Shown in pieces: positions 16,317 through 24,054 of a DNA stretch of 37,363 nt (positions within the stretch are counted from its first letter, which is position 1; every line of letters starts with the position of its first letter). Where the stretch lies: contig JAUIFD010000012.1 of NCBI GenBank assembly GCA_030429485.1, positions 1-37,363 of the forward strand, given 5' to 3'. The DNA is from Phycisphaerae bacterium (GTDB taxonomy: Bacteria; Planctomycetota; Phycisphaerae; Phycisphaerales; UBA1924). A program made the position numbers and the translations under genes. The notes below the pieces were generated by a model. The model was not told the origin of the DNA. It did no database searches and saw nothing but the letters and a program-made list of their open reading frames with translations.

Positions 16317-17909
16317 ATGTCTACCCCCGCGGGCGAGACCCGCTCTGAGTCTGTCAATCCGTCCGTCGACGGACCGCAACATCCGCTGCGCGAGATGCTC
16401 ACGATCGCGCTGCCGACCATCGTCACCATGACGAGCTACACCGTCATGCAGTTCGTCGATGGATGGATGGTCTCACGCATCGGTCCCGAACCGGTCTACG
16501 TCTCCGCCCAGGGCAACGGCGGTATGGCCGCGTGGATGGCGATCGCCGCGGTCCTCGGGCTCACCGGCATCATCAACACCTACGTGTCGCAGAACCTCGG
16601 CGCGGGCAAGCCCGAGCGCGGGGCGGCGTACGTCTGGAACGGGTGGTGGATGTGCGTCGCGGTCTGGGTCTTGGCGATGCTGCCCTACGCGATCGTGCTC
16701 CCGCACATCTTCGCGAGCTTCGAAGACCACAGCGAAGAACTCGTGCGCATGGAGCGCGGCTATGCCAATATCCTGGTGCTGGGCTCCATCCTCACAATGG
16801 GCGCCAAGGTTGTCGCCCACTACTTCTACGGCATGCACCGCCCGGGCGTGGTCATGGTCGCGGCGCTCACCGGCAACGTCGTCAACGTCTTCGCGAACTG
16901 GGTGCTGATCTTCGGCAACCTCGGCGGGCCGACGCTCGGCGTTGTCGGCGCAGCCTGGGGCACGCTCATCGGGACCGCGGTCGAACTCTCGATCCCACTC
17001 GCGATGTTCCTCGGCCCGATGCACGCCAGGTACGCGACGCGCCAGGCCTGGCGCCCGTCGATGCTGCACATCAAGGACATCCTCAAGCTCGGGTGGCCCG
17101 CGGGCGCGATGATGTTCTCGGAGATGGTCTGCTGGGGTTGGCTCATGGCGGTGCTCCTACCCAAGGCGGGAGCGGTCGCGGGCGACAACCCGGTGCATCA
17201 CAACACGGCCGGGTGGGTGGCTCTGCGGTACATGCACGTGTCGTTCATGCCGACCGTGGGCCTTTCCGTCGCCCTGACCGCGATCGTCGGGCGGTGCATG
17301 GGGATGCGCCGGCCGGACCTCGCGGCCGAGCGAACCTGGCTTGCGCTGAAACTCGCCCTCGCGTACATGGGCGTGTGGGCGGTGGCGTTCGTCCTGTTTC
17401 GAGAGCCGATGATCCGCCTGTTCATCCCGGAGACGATGAGCGAACTCGATGCGTCCGAGGTGATCCGCATCGGCGGCATGGTGCTGATCGCGGCCGCGGT
17501 GTTCCAGATCTTCGACGCGGTCGCAATCGTCACGAGCGGCGCGCTCCGCGGCGCGGGCGACGCGGTCTGGCCGGGCGTGGTCATGGCGACGCTGTCCTGG
17601 GGGTGCCTGCTCGGCGGGGGCACGTGGATCATCAAGGTCGCGCCCGGGCTCGGCTCCGTCGGGCCGTGGGCGATGGCGGCGACCTACATCGTGCTCGCAG
17701 GGGTGCTCCTGCTCGCCCGGTTCTCCAGCGGGAAGTGGCGGACCATGCGGGTGGTGCATGACGAGCCCATCGGCGAGGCACAATCGCTCGAGGGCGAGCC
17801 GGCAACGGTCCCGATCGCGGCGGCCGAGGAGTTGGGGTTCTCGGGTCCTCCGCCCGCTGCCCCGCCCCCCGCGCTCGAGACGACCGCCGACCCCGAACCG
17901 CCGCGCTAA
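16317..17909 (+). CDS. MATE-family multidrug/metabolite exporter
   Basis: A 530-residue polytopic inner-membrane protein with about twelve hydrophobic segments. The first helix region (LTIALPTIVTMTSYTVMQFVD, then GWMVSRIGPEPVYVSAQGNG) and the repeat in the second half (ILKLGWPAGAMMFSEM ... YMHVSFMPTVGLSVALTAIVGRCMG, then IFDAVAIVTSGALRGAGD) are MATE signatures. These transporters export cationic drugs or metabolites against H+ or Na+; the substrate is unknown. The C-terminal 55 residues are a soluble Pro/Ala/Glu tail. The start is supported by GAGG shortly before ATG; the long in-frame upstream stretch belongs to the phhB shadow frame. Confidence 0.92.
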   Translation: MSTPAGETRSESVNPSVDGPQHPLREMLTIALPTIVTMTSYTVMQFVDGWMVSRIGPEPVYVSAQGNGGMAAWMAIAAVLGLTGIINTYVSQNLGAGKPERGAAYVWNGWWMCVAVWVLAMLPYAIVLPHIFASFEDHSEELVRMERGYANILVLGSILTMGAKVVAHYFYGMHRPGVVMVAALTGNVVNVFANWVLIFGNLGGPTLGVVGAAWGTLIGTAVELSIPLAMFLGPMHARYATRQAWRPSMLHIKDILKLGWPAGAMMFSEMVCWGWLMAVLLPKAGAVAGDNPVHHNTAGWVALRYMHVSFMPTVGLSVALTAIVGRCMGMRRPDLAAERTWLALKLALAYMGVWAVAFVLFREPMIRLFIPETMSELDASEVIRIGGMVLIAAAVFQIFDAVAIVTSGALRGAGDAVWPGVVMATLSWGCLLGGGTWIIKVAPGLGSVGPWAMAATYIVLAGVLLLARFSSGKWRTMRVVHDEPIGEAQSLEGEPATVPIAAAEELGFSGPPPAAPPPALETTADPEPPR

Positions 17910-17918
17910 ACTTGTTTC

Positions 17919-17937
17919 GGCCGCTGGGAGTGCGGCC
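17919..17937 (+). terminator. Hairpin between the MATE and alpha-CTD genes
   Basis: GGCCGC (17919-17924) and GCGGCC (17932-17937) form a 6-bp stem with a 7-base loop, 9 bases after the MATE stop. There is no T-tract behind it, so termination is uncertain. Confidence 0.25.
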
Positions 17938-17967
17938 CGTCAAGACGCCGAACAGGTGGGAGCCGAC

Positions 17968-18900
17968 ATGAGCGATCCGATGGACATGATGATCGGGCTT
18001 GAGGGCGCGAAGCGCGACGCCGAAGCCGCCGCCGCCCACGCCGCAAGGGCGACCGAACTCGAGCAGGCGGGCGACCGCCCCGCCGCCGCGGAGGCCCTCC
18101 GCCAGGCGGTGGCCGCCGACATCACGAACAACGACATGGTCTTCCGCCTCGCCTACGCCCTCGACCTGCTCGGCGAGGAGGAAGAGGCGATCGCGCTGTA
18201 CGAGCGCATCTGCGAGACCCCGCCGGCGCCGATCAACGCGTTGATGAACTTGGCGGTGCTCTACGAAGACCGCGGGCAGTACGCCGCCGCCGAACGCTGC
18301 CTCAAGCAGGTGCTCGAGACGAGCCCCAACCACGCGCGGGCTCGCCTGTTCATGAAAGACGTCGTCGCGTCGAAGGACATGCACATCGAGGAGGACACCG
18401 AGCGCGACGCCCTGAAGCGCAAGGCCCTGCTCGACACGCCGGTAACCGAGTTCGAGCTTTCCGTCCGGGCGCGCACGTGCCTCAAGAAGATGAACATCCG
18501 CACGCTCGGCGACCTGCTCCGCATCACCGAAGCCGAGCTGATGAGCTACAAGAACTTCGGCGAGTCGAGCCTCTCCGAGATCAAGCGGATGCTCGCCGCC
18601 AAGGGGCTCAAGCTCGGACAGGGGCTCGAAGACGCCCACCGCGCCGCCCGACGCCAGATCATGGAGTCGCTCAAGGGTTCGGGCAAGGAGGGCGCGCTGG
18701 GCAAGCCCGTCTCCGAGTTGCAGTTCTCGGTGCGGGCGCGCAAGGCGCTCCAGCTGCTCAACATCCAGACGCTCGGCGACCTCGCGTCACACACCGAGGC
18801 CGAGCTCATGGGCGTGAAGAACTTCGGGCAGACCTCGCTCATCGAAGTGCGCGAGCGCCTCTCCGAGCACGGCCTCGCGCTGCGCGAACTCGATTCCTGA
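17968..18900 (+). CDS. TPR protein with two tandem RNA polymerase alpha-CTD-like domains
   Basis: A 310-residue soluble protein. Residues 15-135 are TPR-like helices ('ARATELEQAGDRPAAAEALRQAV', 'ALMNLAVLYEDRGQYAAAERCLKQVLE'). Residues 160-217 and 248-306 each match the C-terminal domain of the RNA polymerase alpha subunit: FELSVRARTCLKKMNIRTLG and LQFSVRARKALQLLNIQTLG, then 'TEAELMxxKNFGxxSLxEI'. The Arg equivalent to DNA-contacting Arg265 of E. coli alpha is kept in both (Arg167, Arg256), as are the Asn and Gly of NFG; Asn268 and Lys298 equivalents are changed. There is no alpha N-terminal domain. Binding to DNA, sigma or a regulator is a reasonable inference. The start ATG has GGGAG upstream; the earlier in-frame stretch overlaps the MATE gene. 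Confidence 0.9.
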   Translation: MSDPMDMMIGLEGAKRDAEAAAAHAARATELEQAGDRPAAAEALRQAVAADITNNDMVFRLAYALDLLGEEEEAIALYERICETPPAPINALMNLAVLYEDRGQYAAAERCLKQVLETSPNHARARLFMKDVVASKDMHIEEDTERDALKRKALLDTPVTEFELSVRARTCLKKMNIRTLGDLLRITEAELMSYKNFGESSLSEIKRMLAAKGLKLGQGLEDAHRAARRQIMESLKGSGKEGALGKPVSELQFSVRARKALQLLNIQTLGDLASHTEAELMGVKNFGQTSLIEVRERLSEHGLALRELDS

Positions 18901-18956
18901 CCTGCCGCACCCGGCCTGGTCGCGATTCCGTCAGGTTGGCCCGCTCGCGACCGGCT

Positions 18957-19127
18957 TCACCGGCTCGGCGGGTGCTTGCGCACACGGGCAGCCTGATCAC
19001 GCTCCCGGGCCGCTGCCTCGCGGAGCTGCTTGGGCGCATCGGGATCGTCCCGCAGGTCCCGCTTGGGAAACTCGACGCCGGTGTGACGGTTCGACGGAAA
19101 CTCATTCGACATCGGGAACGGCCGCAT
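18957..19127 (-). CDS. Small hypothetical protein (56 aa)
   Basis: A short frame starting MRPFPMSNEFPSNRHTGVEF and ending RVRKHPPSR. Its ATG is preceded by GGGAGG at seven bases, one of the best ribosome sites in the window, which is the main reason to believe it. The product is very polar (Arg, Asp, Glu, Lys), with a likely helix 'DAPKQLREAAARERDQAARVR'. No signal peptide, membrane segment or recognised family. It lies alone between the alpha-CTD gene (convergent) and the beta-helix gene (upstream on the same strand). Confidence 0.5.
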   Translation of the reverse strand: MRPFPMSNEFPSNRHTGVEFPKRDLRDDPDAPKQLREAAARERDQAARVRKHPPSR

Positions 19128-19334
19128 GGCTCAACCTCCCATTGACCCCGAGCTGGCTCAGGGCAGATACGCCCACCATGCGCCGGCGGGTCGGGCCGGG
19201 TGCCGGAAATTCTCCACTGAACACCTCGACCGACGGCGCCAGGGATGACCCACCGTCCGAGAGGTCCATCGCCCGCGGCGCGGATGGCGCCCTCCCGAAC
19301 ACGCTGCAAATCTCGAACTCGCCGGATCCGGCCG
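19128..19334. other. Intergenic region without a supported gene
   Basis: About 200 bases between the small ORF and the beta-helix gene. It holds a 12-base perfect palindrome GCCGGATCCGGC (19321-19332) directly after the beta-helix stop, which might act as a hairpin. Open frames crossing it show no ribosome site or recognisable protein. Confidence 0.5.
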
Positions 19335-20702
19335 TCAGCACCCCTGCTCATACGCGGCCAAGTAAGCGAAGAAGTCGTTGGAGTCGATGCGCTCATCGCC
19401 GTTGAAGTCGACCCACATGTTGCCCGCCGAGTGCCAGATCAAGAACTGGAAGAAGTCGAGGGTGTTGACGTCGTTGTCGAACACGAGATTCGTCCGGCAG
19501 GTCGAGTCGCACCGCGGCACAAAGGTGTTGCCGCCGTCAAGCGTGTAGAAGATGAAGTGCTGATCGAAGTTGTAGGTGTATTCCTCTCCACAGAAGGAGT
19601 TGTTGCGGAGCGGCACGGTGGACAAGACCCTGGCGTCGTTCTGCACGAAGCGACAGTTCTCCACCGCGCCGCTGTCGCCGACGAAGAACATCCTTTCGGC
19701 GCCGTTGCGCGCGAACTCGCTGCCTTCGACGTAGATGAAGTCGCGCCCCAGCAGTTCCACAGAGTGTGCGAGCGTCGAGCCCGGGGCGGTGAGGTCTTTG
19801 AACGTGCACCCCGACACCGTGATCGAGTCCGCAACCACCATCACGACATCGTCGGTGCCAGGCTGCCCCTGCACGCTCCCGCGATCGAACACGCACCGTT
19901 CGAACTCGGCCTCGTCGGCGCTCGCGAATAGGTTTTCGGTGAAGGAGGTCTCGCTCGCGACGAGCGCCCCGCGCTGCATGCGAATCGCCCCGTCCACGTC
20001 CGCGAAGAAAAGACCATGCCCGTTGTTTCGCACCGCGCAATGGCTCATGGTGATGTCGGTGTCGGCCGCCCAAATCGCCGACCCGTACTCCGCGTTGCAG
20101 GAACTGATGGCCGAGTACGTCATGACAAGCGTGCTGGAGTCGCAGTAGATCCCACCGCCGCGATCCGCTCCAAGATTCCGAATCGTCACGTCGTCGAGCG
20201 TCACCCGGCTATCAATCGCCGCGATCCCCGCCCCGGCCACCGTGTGGTAGGGGTCGGAATCGGTGAACACCGGCTCGATGTAGCAATCGCGCACGGTAAC
20301 AGCCGCGTCGATCGCCAAAACACCACCACCGCAGAACGAGAACTGCGACACCCAGGTTCCACGCCCACCCCTGAGCGCAAGCCCCTCGATGACGGCACCC
20401 GGCTCCGGGACACCCGTGCAGTCGAAGATCGTCGAGTCATCCTGCGCCCTCGAGTTGCCCTCCAGATGCCGCACTCGTGTCGTGCTCTTCGACTCCCCCC
20501 GCACCGTGATCGCCTTCCCGCGCAGGTGCACGAGTTCGTCGTACGTCCCCGCCGCGACGTGCACGACGTCGCCCGGCTCGGCTGCATCCACCGCTTCCTG
20601 GATCGTCGCGTACTGGCTTGGCACCAGCAGATCATCCGCCGCCACGACGCTCACCACCCCGGCGCACACCGCGAGCCACGCCCTCTGCACCAACGTCTTC
20701 AT
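19335..20702 (-). CDS. Secreted right-handed parallel beta-helix protein with GC-type dockerin tag
   Basis: A 455-residue protein starting MKTLVQRAWLAVCAGVVSVV, a signal peptide. 'VPSQYATIQEAVDAAEPGDVV' is the classic entry of pectate-lyase-like/NosD-type beta-helices ('yatIqeAidaA..GDtV.v..GtY'), followed by 'VHVAAGTYDELVHLRGKAITV' and many coils such as 'GLALRGGRG', 'VTVRDCYIE', 'VTLDDVTIRNLG', 'ITVSGCTFKDL'. The last about 48 residues are a dockerin-like pair ending EQGC; its first repeat is eroded (NDVNTLDFFQFLIWHSAGN). Catalytic residues cannot be named, so it may be a polysaccharide-active enzyme or a surface structure. The start at 20702 has GGAAGGGGAAGCT upstream; the frame is open earlier but the added residues have no leader. 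Confidence 0.88.
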   Translation of the reverse strand: MKTLVQRAWLAVCAGVVSVVAADDLLVPSQYATIQEAVDAAEPGDVVHVAAGTYDELVHLRGKAITVRGESKSTTRVRHLEGNSRAQDDSTIFDCTGVPEPGAVIEGLALRGGRGTWVSQFSFCGGGVLAIDAAVTVRDCYIEPVFTDSDPYHTVAGAGIAAIDSRVTLDDVTIRNLGADRGGGIYCDSSTLVMTYSAISSCNAEYGSAIWAADTDITMSHCAVRNNGHGLFFADVDGAIRMQRGALVASETSFTENLFASADEAEFERCVFDRGSVQGQPGTDDVVMVVADSITVSGCTFKDLTAPGSTLAHSVELLGRDFIYVEGSEFARNGAERMFFVGDSGAVENCRFVQNDARVLSTVPLRNNSFCGEEYTYNFDQHFIFYTLDGGNTFVPRCDSTCRTNLVFDNDVNTLDFFQFLIWHSAGNMWVDFNGDERIDSNDFFAYLAAYEQGC

Positions 20703-20785
20703 AGCTTCCCCTTCCAGTTGCCCCGCGAGAGCCGAAAGGGCTACCACCCGCACATCGGCGGGTTGCACCGAAGAACGGGTCATCG

Positions 20786-20798
20786 TGTGATCTTCACA
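20786..20798. promoter_or_regulatory. Small dyad upstream of the beta-helix gene
   Basis: TGTGA-TCT-TCACA, a 5-base dyad with a 3-base spacer, 84 bases before the beta-helix start. It could be an operator; no regulator can be named. Confidence 0.2.
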
Positions 20799-20822
20799 AC
20801 GCAACGAAGCCGAGGGTGCGAT

Positions 20823-23216
20823 TCAGAGGTACCCCTCGCTCACCAGCGCGCGGATCACCTGATTCGCGATCGGGCCCGCGACGCGGCCGCCGCTCCCGCC
20901 CTGCTCGATGAGCACCGCGATCGCGTATCGGGGCGAGGGCCGGCGCCCCGACAGGCCGACGGCGTCGGGCCCCACAAGGCAGACCATCCAGGCGTGGTCC
21001 CGCGGCTCGACGTGCTTCCGCCCGGTGGCGGGGTCTTCGATGGCGATGCGCACCGTGGCGGTGCCGGTCTTGCCGAGCACGCGCACGCCGGGCGTGTTGA
21101 AGATGGCGTCGTACCCCTGCGGAAAGTGCATCGCGTGCGCCGTGCCAAACTCGCGGTCATTGATAACCGCGTCGAGCCCGTCGAGCGCCGCGCGCGCTCC
21201 TTCAGGGTCGAGCCTCGTTCCTCCGGGCATCACCTCGGGCGCACGACCATCGAGCGTGAGCTTCGGCCGGAGGAGCGTGCCCGCGCGCGCAAGCGTGGCG
21301 TACGCGTTGGCGGCGTGCATGGGTGTCCAATCCACCGGGCCCTGCCCCATCGCCATGAAGATCGCGTCGGTGGTCTCCAGGTCGGAGCCGTCGCCCACGC
21401 CCCCGACGCGCCCCGCGTGCTCGAACCCCGCGCCGAGACCGAACCGCTGCCCGAGACCGAACATGTGGTAGACGTCCGAGATGGTCTCGGGCCCGAGGCG
21501 TCGGCCCAGTGTGTAGTAGTAAATGTTGCACGACACCATGAGCGACTCCCGCCCGTCCGGATCGTGCTCAAGCGTCTGCGAGTGCGTGAGAAAGTAGTTC
21601 TTCTCGCGGTAGATCCAGCATCGATAGATGTCGGGGCGCCCCTCGATCAGGTGACCGTTGCACGCGATCCGCTCGCTCGGGTCGTGCAGCCCAAGCGTCG
21701 TCGCGCCCGCGAGCGTGAGCGCCTTCGCGATCGAACCCGGGGCGTAGGCCGCCCCCACCGCCCGGTTCACCAGCGGGTGGTCCGGGTCGTCAGCCACCGC
21801 CTGCCAGTCGCGCGACACGAGCGCTCGATCCGGCTCCGGGCTCGTCACCATCGCGAGCACTTCCGAGGTCTCGATATCGAGCACCACCGCCGCGCCGAGC
21901 AGCGTCGTGCCCGTCGGCGTGTCGTGGTTGTTGTGCCAGTCCTGCACCACCGTGAGCCCGGCGCGCGGATCGAGCACCCCTTGGATGCGCGCCTGCAGCG
22001 CCGCGTCGATCGTCAGTCGCACATCGCGCCCGCTCTCCGGCGGCACGGCGAACCGCTCGTCGGTATCCACGCGCCACCGCTCAAAGCCCCGAAGCCCGCG
22101 CAGCTCGCTCTCGTGCGCCGCCTCGGCGCCCCACGCCCCGACCGTGTCGTCGGGTGCGTACGACCCGCGGTCGCGCGTTGCGCCGTTGTGCAGGCCCACC
22201 GTCGCGCGGGCCGCCTCGCCGGGGTGCGTGTCGAGATACGCGCGTCGCGCCTCCGCGTCAGTGTCGTAGGACCGGTCTCGCGTCCACCCCACCACATGCG
22301 CCGCCACGCTGCGCACATCGAGCGTGATCGGCTCATCGGAACGCACGGGAAGCGGATACGAGCTGCGGTCGATCGTCACCTCCTGCACGTCTTGCGGGTA
22401 GAGGCGATCCGCGCTGCGACGCACCGCGAGCCCGGGCATCAGCGGCACCTCGGTCGGCTCGCCCCCGCCGCGGTCCGGCAGCCCCACCGTCGCCTCGCTC
22501 GCCCGCATCATGTCGAAGGCGAGATCGTCCGATACGTCGGGCACGAGCGGGTGCGCGCGGTGCTCTTCGCGCACCGCTACGCGCGAGTCCTCGCGCACTC
22601 GGGCAGCAAGGCTGGGCGTGACCTCGCGGCCCGCCGCCTCAAGCTCGGCCAATCGCTGCCGCTCACGCACGGTGGCGACGTGATCCGAGATCGACTCAAC
22701 CCGCGCTACGATCGCTTTGCGCCGGTCGAGCAGCGTCTGTACGGGCACACGGCCAGCGTCGGCCAAACGTCCCAGCATCGCGTCCACGTGCGCTTCGAAC
22801 GCCGGCAACTCCGCTGCGCACAAACGCTCGCGCTCGGCGGGGCGGAGCACGCCCCACGCGTCCTCGTGCCGGCGCTTGGCTGCCGCCTCGGCCTGCCTGC
22901 GCGCCCACGTGCCGTCGAGCACGGCGTACTCAACCGCGAGGTCATAGCTCGCCCGATCGCGCGCGAGCACCCGCCCGCGACGGTCGAGAATCCGCCCGCG
23001 CACCGTCGGCGACCACTTCTCGCGATACAGACGCGACTCGGCCTCGGCGAGCAGCTCATCAGATTCCACGACCGTCAGGCGCGCGAGCTGCGCCGCCAGC
23101 GCGCCACCACCCACGCCGATCATCACGAGCAGCAGCACCAGACGACGGTGCGACTGCCGGGCGATCAGGCGGCGCTGCGGCGCGGTCGGGCGGAGGCTTG
23201 CGTCGAAACGAGGCAT
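20823..23216 (-). CDS. mrdA: Penicillin-binding protein 2 (peptidoglycan transpeptidase)
   Basis: A 797-residue class B PBP with one N-terminal membrane segment (25-47) and a periplasmic body. The transpeptidase motifs are complete: SIAK (Ser495-Lys498), SCN (562-564) and KTG (716-718). 'RGRILDRRGRVLARD' (73-87) begins the pedestal domain as in PBP2/FtsI. It crosslinks peptidoglycan, probably during elongation. It is longer than E. coli PBP2 (633 residues); the extra length is largely in the pedestal, with an Arg/Glu-rich helical stretch around 100-225. A ribosome-site-like GGGGGGCGGGG runs right up to the ATG. No mreB, mreC or rodA is adjacent; the next gene upstream is folE2. Confidence 0.95.
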   Translation of the reverse strand: MPRFDASLRPTAPQRRLIARQSHRRLVLLLVMIGVGGGALAAQLARLTVVESDELLAEAESRLYREKWSPTVRGRILDRRGRVLARDRASYDLAVEYAVLDGTWARRQAEAAAKRRHEDAWGVLRPAERERLCAAELPAFEAHVDAMLGRLADAGRVPVQTLLDRRKAIVARVESISDHVATVRERQRLAELEAAGREVTPSLAARVREDSRVAVREEHRAHPLVPDVSDDLAFDMMRASEATVGLPDRGGGEPTEVPLMPGLAVRRSADRLYPQDVQEVTIDRSSYPLPVRSDEPITLDVRSVAAHVVGWTRDRSYDTDAEARRAYLDTHPGEAARATVGLHNGATRDRGSYAPDDTVGAWGAEAAHESELRGLRGFERWRVDTDERFAVPPESGRDVRLTIDAALQARIQGVLDPRAGLTVVQDWHNNHDTPTGTTLLGAAVVLDIETSEVLAMVTSPEPDRALVSRDWQAVADDPDHPLVNRAVGAAYAPGSIAKALTLAGATTLGLHDPSERIACNGHLIEGRPDIYRCWIYREKNYFLTHSQTLEHDPDGRESLMVSCNIYYYTLGRRLGPETISDVYHMFGLGQRFGLGAGFEHAGRVGGVGDGSDLETTDAIFMAMGQGPVDWTPMHAANAYATLARAGTLLRPKLTLDGRAPEVMPGGTRLDPEGARAALDGLDAVINDREFGTAHAMHFPQGYDAIFNTPGVRVLGKTGTATVRIAIEDPATGRKHVEPRDHAWMVCLVGPDAVGLSGRRPSPRYAIAVLIEQGGSGGRVAGPIANQVIRALVSEGYL

Positions 23217-23228
23217 CCCCGCCCCCCT

Positions 23229-24032
23229 TTACGTCGCGCTCTTGTCCCTCGTGAGCTGCGCGTACGCGTTGTGCGAGTGGATCGACTCGAAGTTCTCCGA
23301 GTTGATCGAGTACCACGTGATCCTCGGCTCATCGTCGAGCGTGACCGCAAGATCGCGCACAATGTCTTCGACAAACTTCGGATGGTCGTACGCGTACTCC
23401 GTCACCCAGCGCTCGTCCGGGCGCTTGAGCACCGCGAACACCGGGCACGACGCCGCTGCCTCGAGCAGCGCCGCGAGTTCCTCGATCCACATCAGCGACG
23501 AGGTCTTCACCGCAGCCTCGATGCGGCAGCGCTGGTTGTGCGCGCCGTACGACGAGATCTCCTTCGAGCACGGGCACAGGCTCGTCGCCGGCGCCGCGAC
23601 CGCCATCACGAAGTCGGTCTGCCCGTTGGCGGTGCACTCGAACCGCACCGGGAAGTCCACCAGCCCGGGCTGACCGGTGACCGGCGCCTCCTTGCGGATG
23701 AAGTACGTGAACGACGCCTCGAAGTGCGCCTCCTGCGCGTCCAGACGCTCCCGGATCGCGCTCGTCAGCTCCGGGATGTCGTCGGGGGTGATCGGCTCGG
23801 CGGTGTGGTGGTTGAGCACCTCCAGAAACCGCGACATGTGCGTGCCCTTCTGGCAGTGCGGCAGGGCGACATACATGTTGATCGACGCCACCGTCGTCTG
23901 CTCGCCGCCCCCGGGCGTCCGGAGGCGGATCGGGTAGATGACGTCCTTCACCCCCACGCGGTCGATCGCGACGCGTCGCGCATCGGGCTTGCTCTGGACA
24001 TCCGGCAGCGAGTTGGCGTTGGTCTCGGACAC
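23229..24032 (-). CDS. folE2: GTP cyclohydrolase FolE2 (type IB)
   Basis: A 267-residue enzyme that converts GTP to dihydroneopterin triphosphate, the first step of folate and queuosine/pterin synthesis. Family blocks: VALPHCQKGTHMSRF (55-69), SLCPCSKEISSYGAHNQR (151-168, with the metal-binding Cys and the His) and SENFESIHSHNA (245-256). Type IB enzymes work with several divalent metals rather than only Zn. Start is GTG with no Shine-Dalgarno; a TACCCT box lies five bases upstream. PBP2 starts 12 bases downstream, so co-transcription is likely. Confidence 0.95.
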   Translation of the reverse strand: MSETNANSLPDVQSKPDARRVAIDRVGVKDVIYPIRLRTPGGGEQTTVASINMYVALPHCQKGTHMSRFLEVLNHHTAEPITPDDIPELTSAIRERLDAQEAHFEASFTYFIRKEAPVTGQPGLVDFPVRFECTANGQTDFVMAVAAPATSLCPCSKEISSYGAHNQRCRIEAAVKTSSLMWIEELAALLEAAASCPVFAVLKRPDERWVTEYAYDHPKFVEDIVRDLAVTLDDEPRITWYSINSENFESIHSHNAYAQLTRDKSAT

Positions 24033-24037
24033 GCCAG

Positions 24038-24043
24038 AGGGTA
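24038..24043 (-). promoter_or_regulatory. TANNNT box 5 nt before folE2 start (candidate -10)
   Basis: TACCCT, then CTGGC, then GTG at 24032. It lies in the 22-base gap behind the upstream membrane-protein gene, suggesting folE2 has its own promoter. Confidence 0.35.
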
Positions 24044-24054
24044 GGGGCGTTGGG

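Noticed and set aside
18839-19396. 185-codon minus-strand frame over the intergenic region
   Set aside because: It crosses two real genes, has no ribosome site, and a shorter frame with a strong Shine-Dalgarno (18957-19127) explains the region better.
20016-24044. 1342-codon open frame on the plus strand
   Set aside because: It lies antisense to PBP2, FolE2 and the beta-helix gene, has an Arg/His-rich shadow composition and no domain; long antisense frames are common in G+C-rich DNA.
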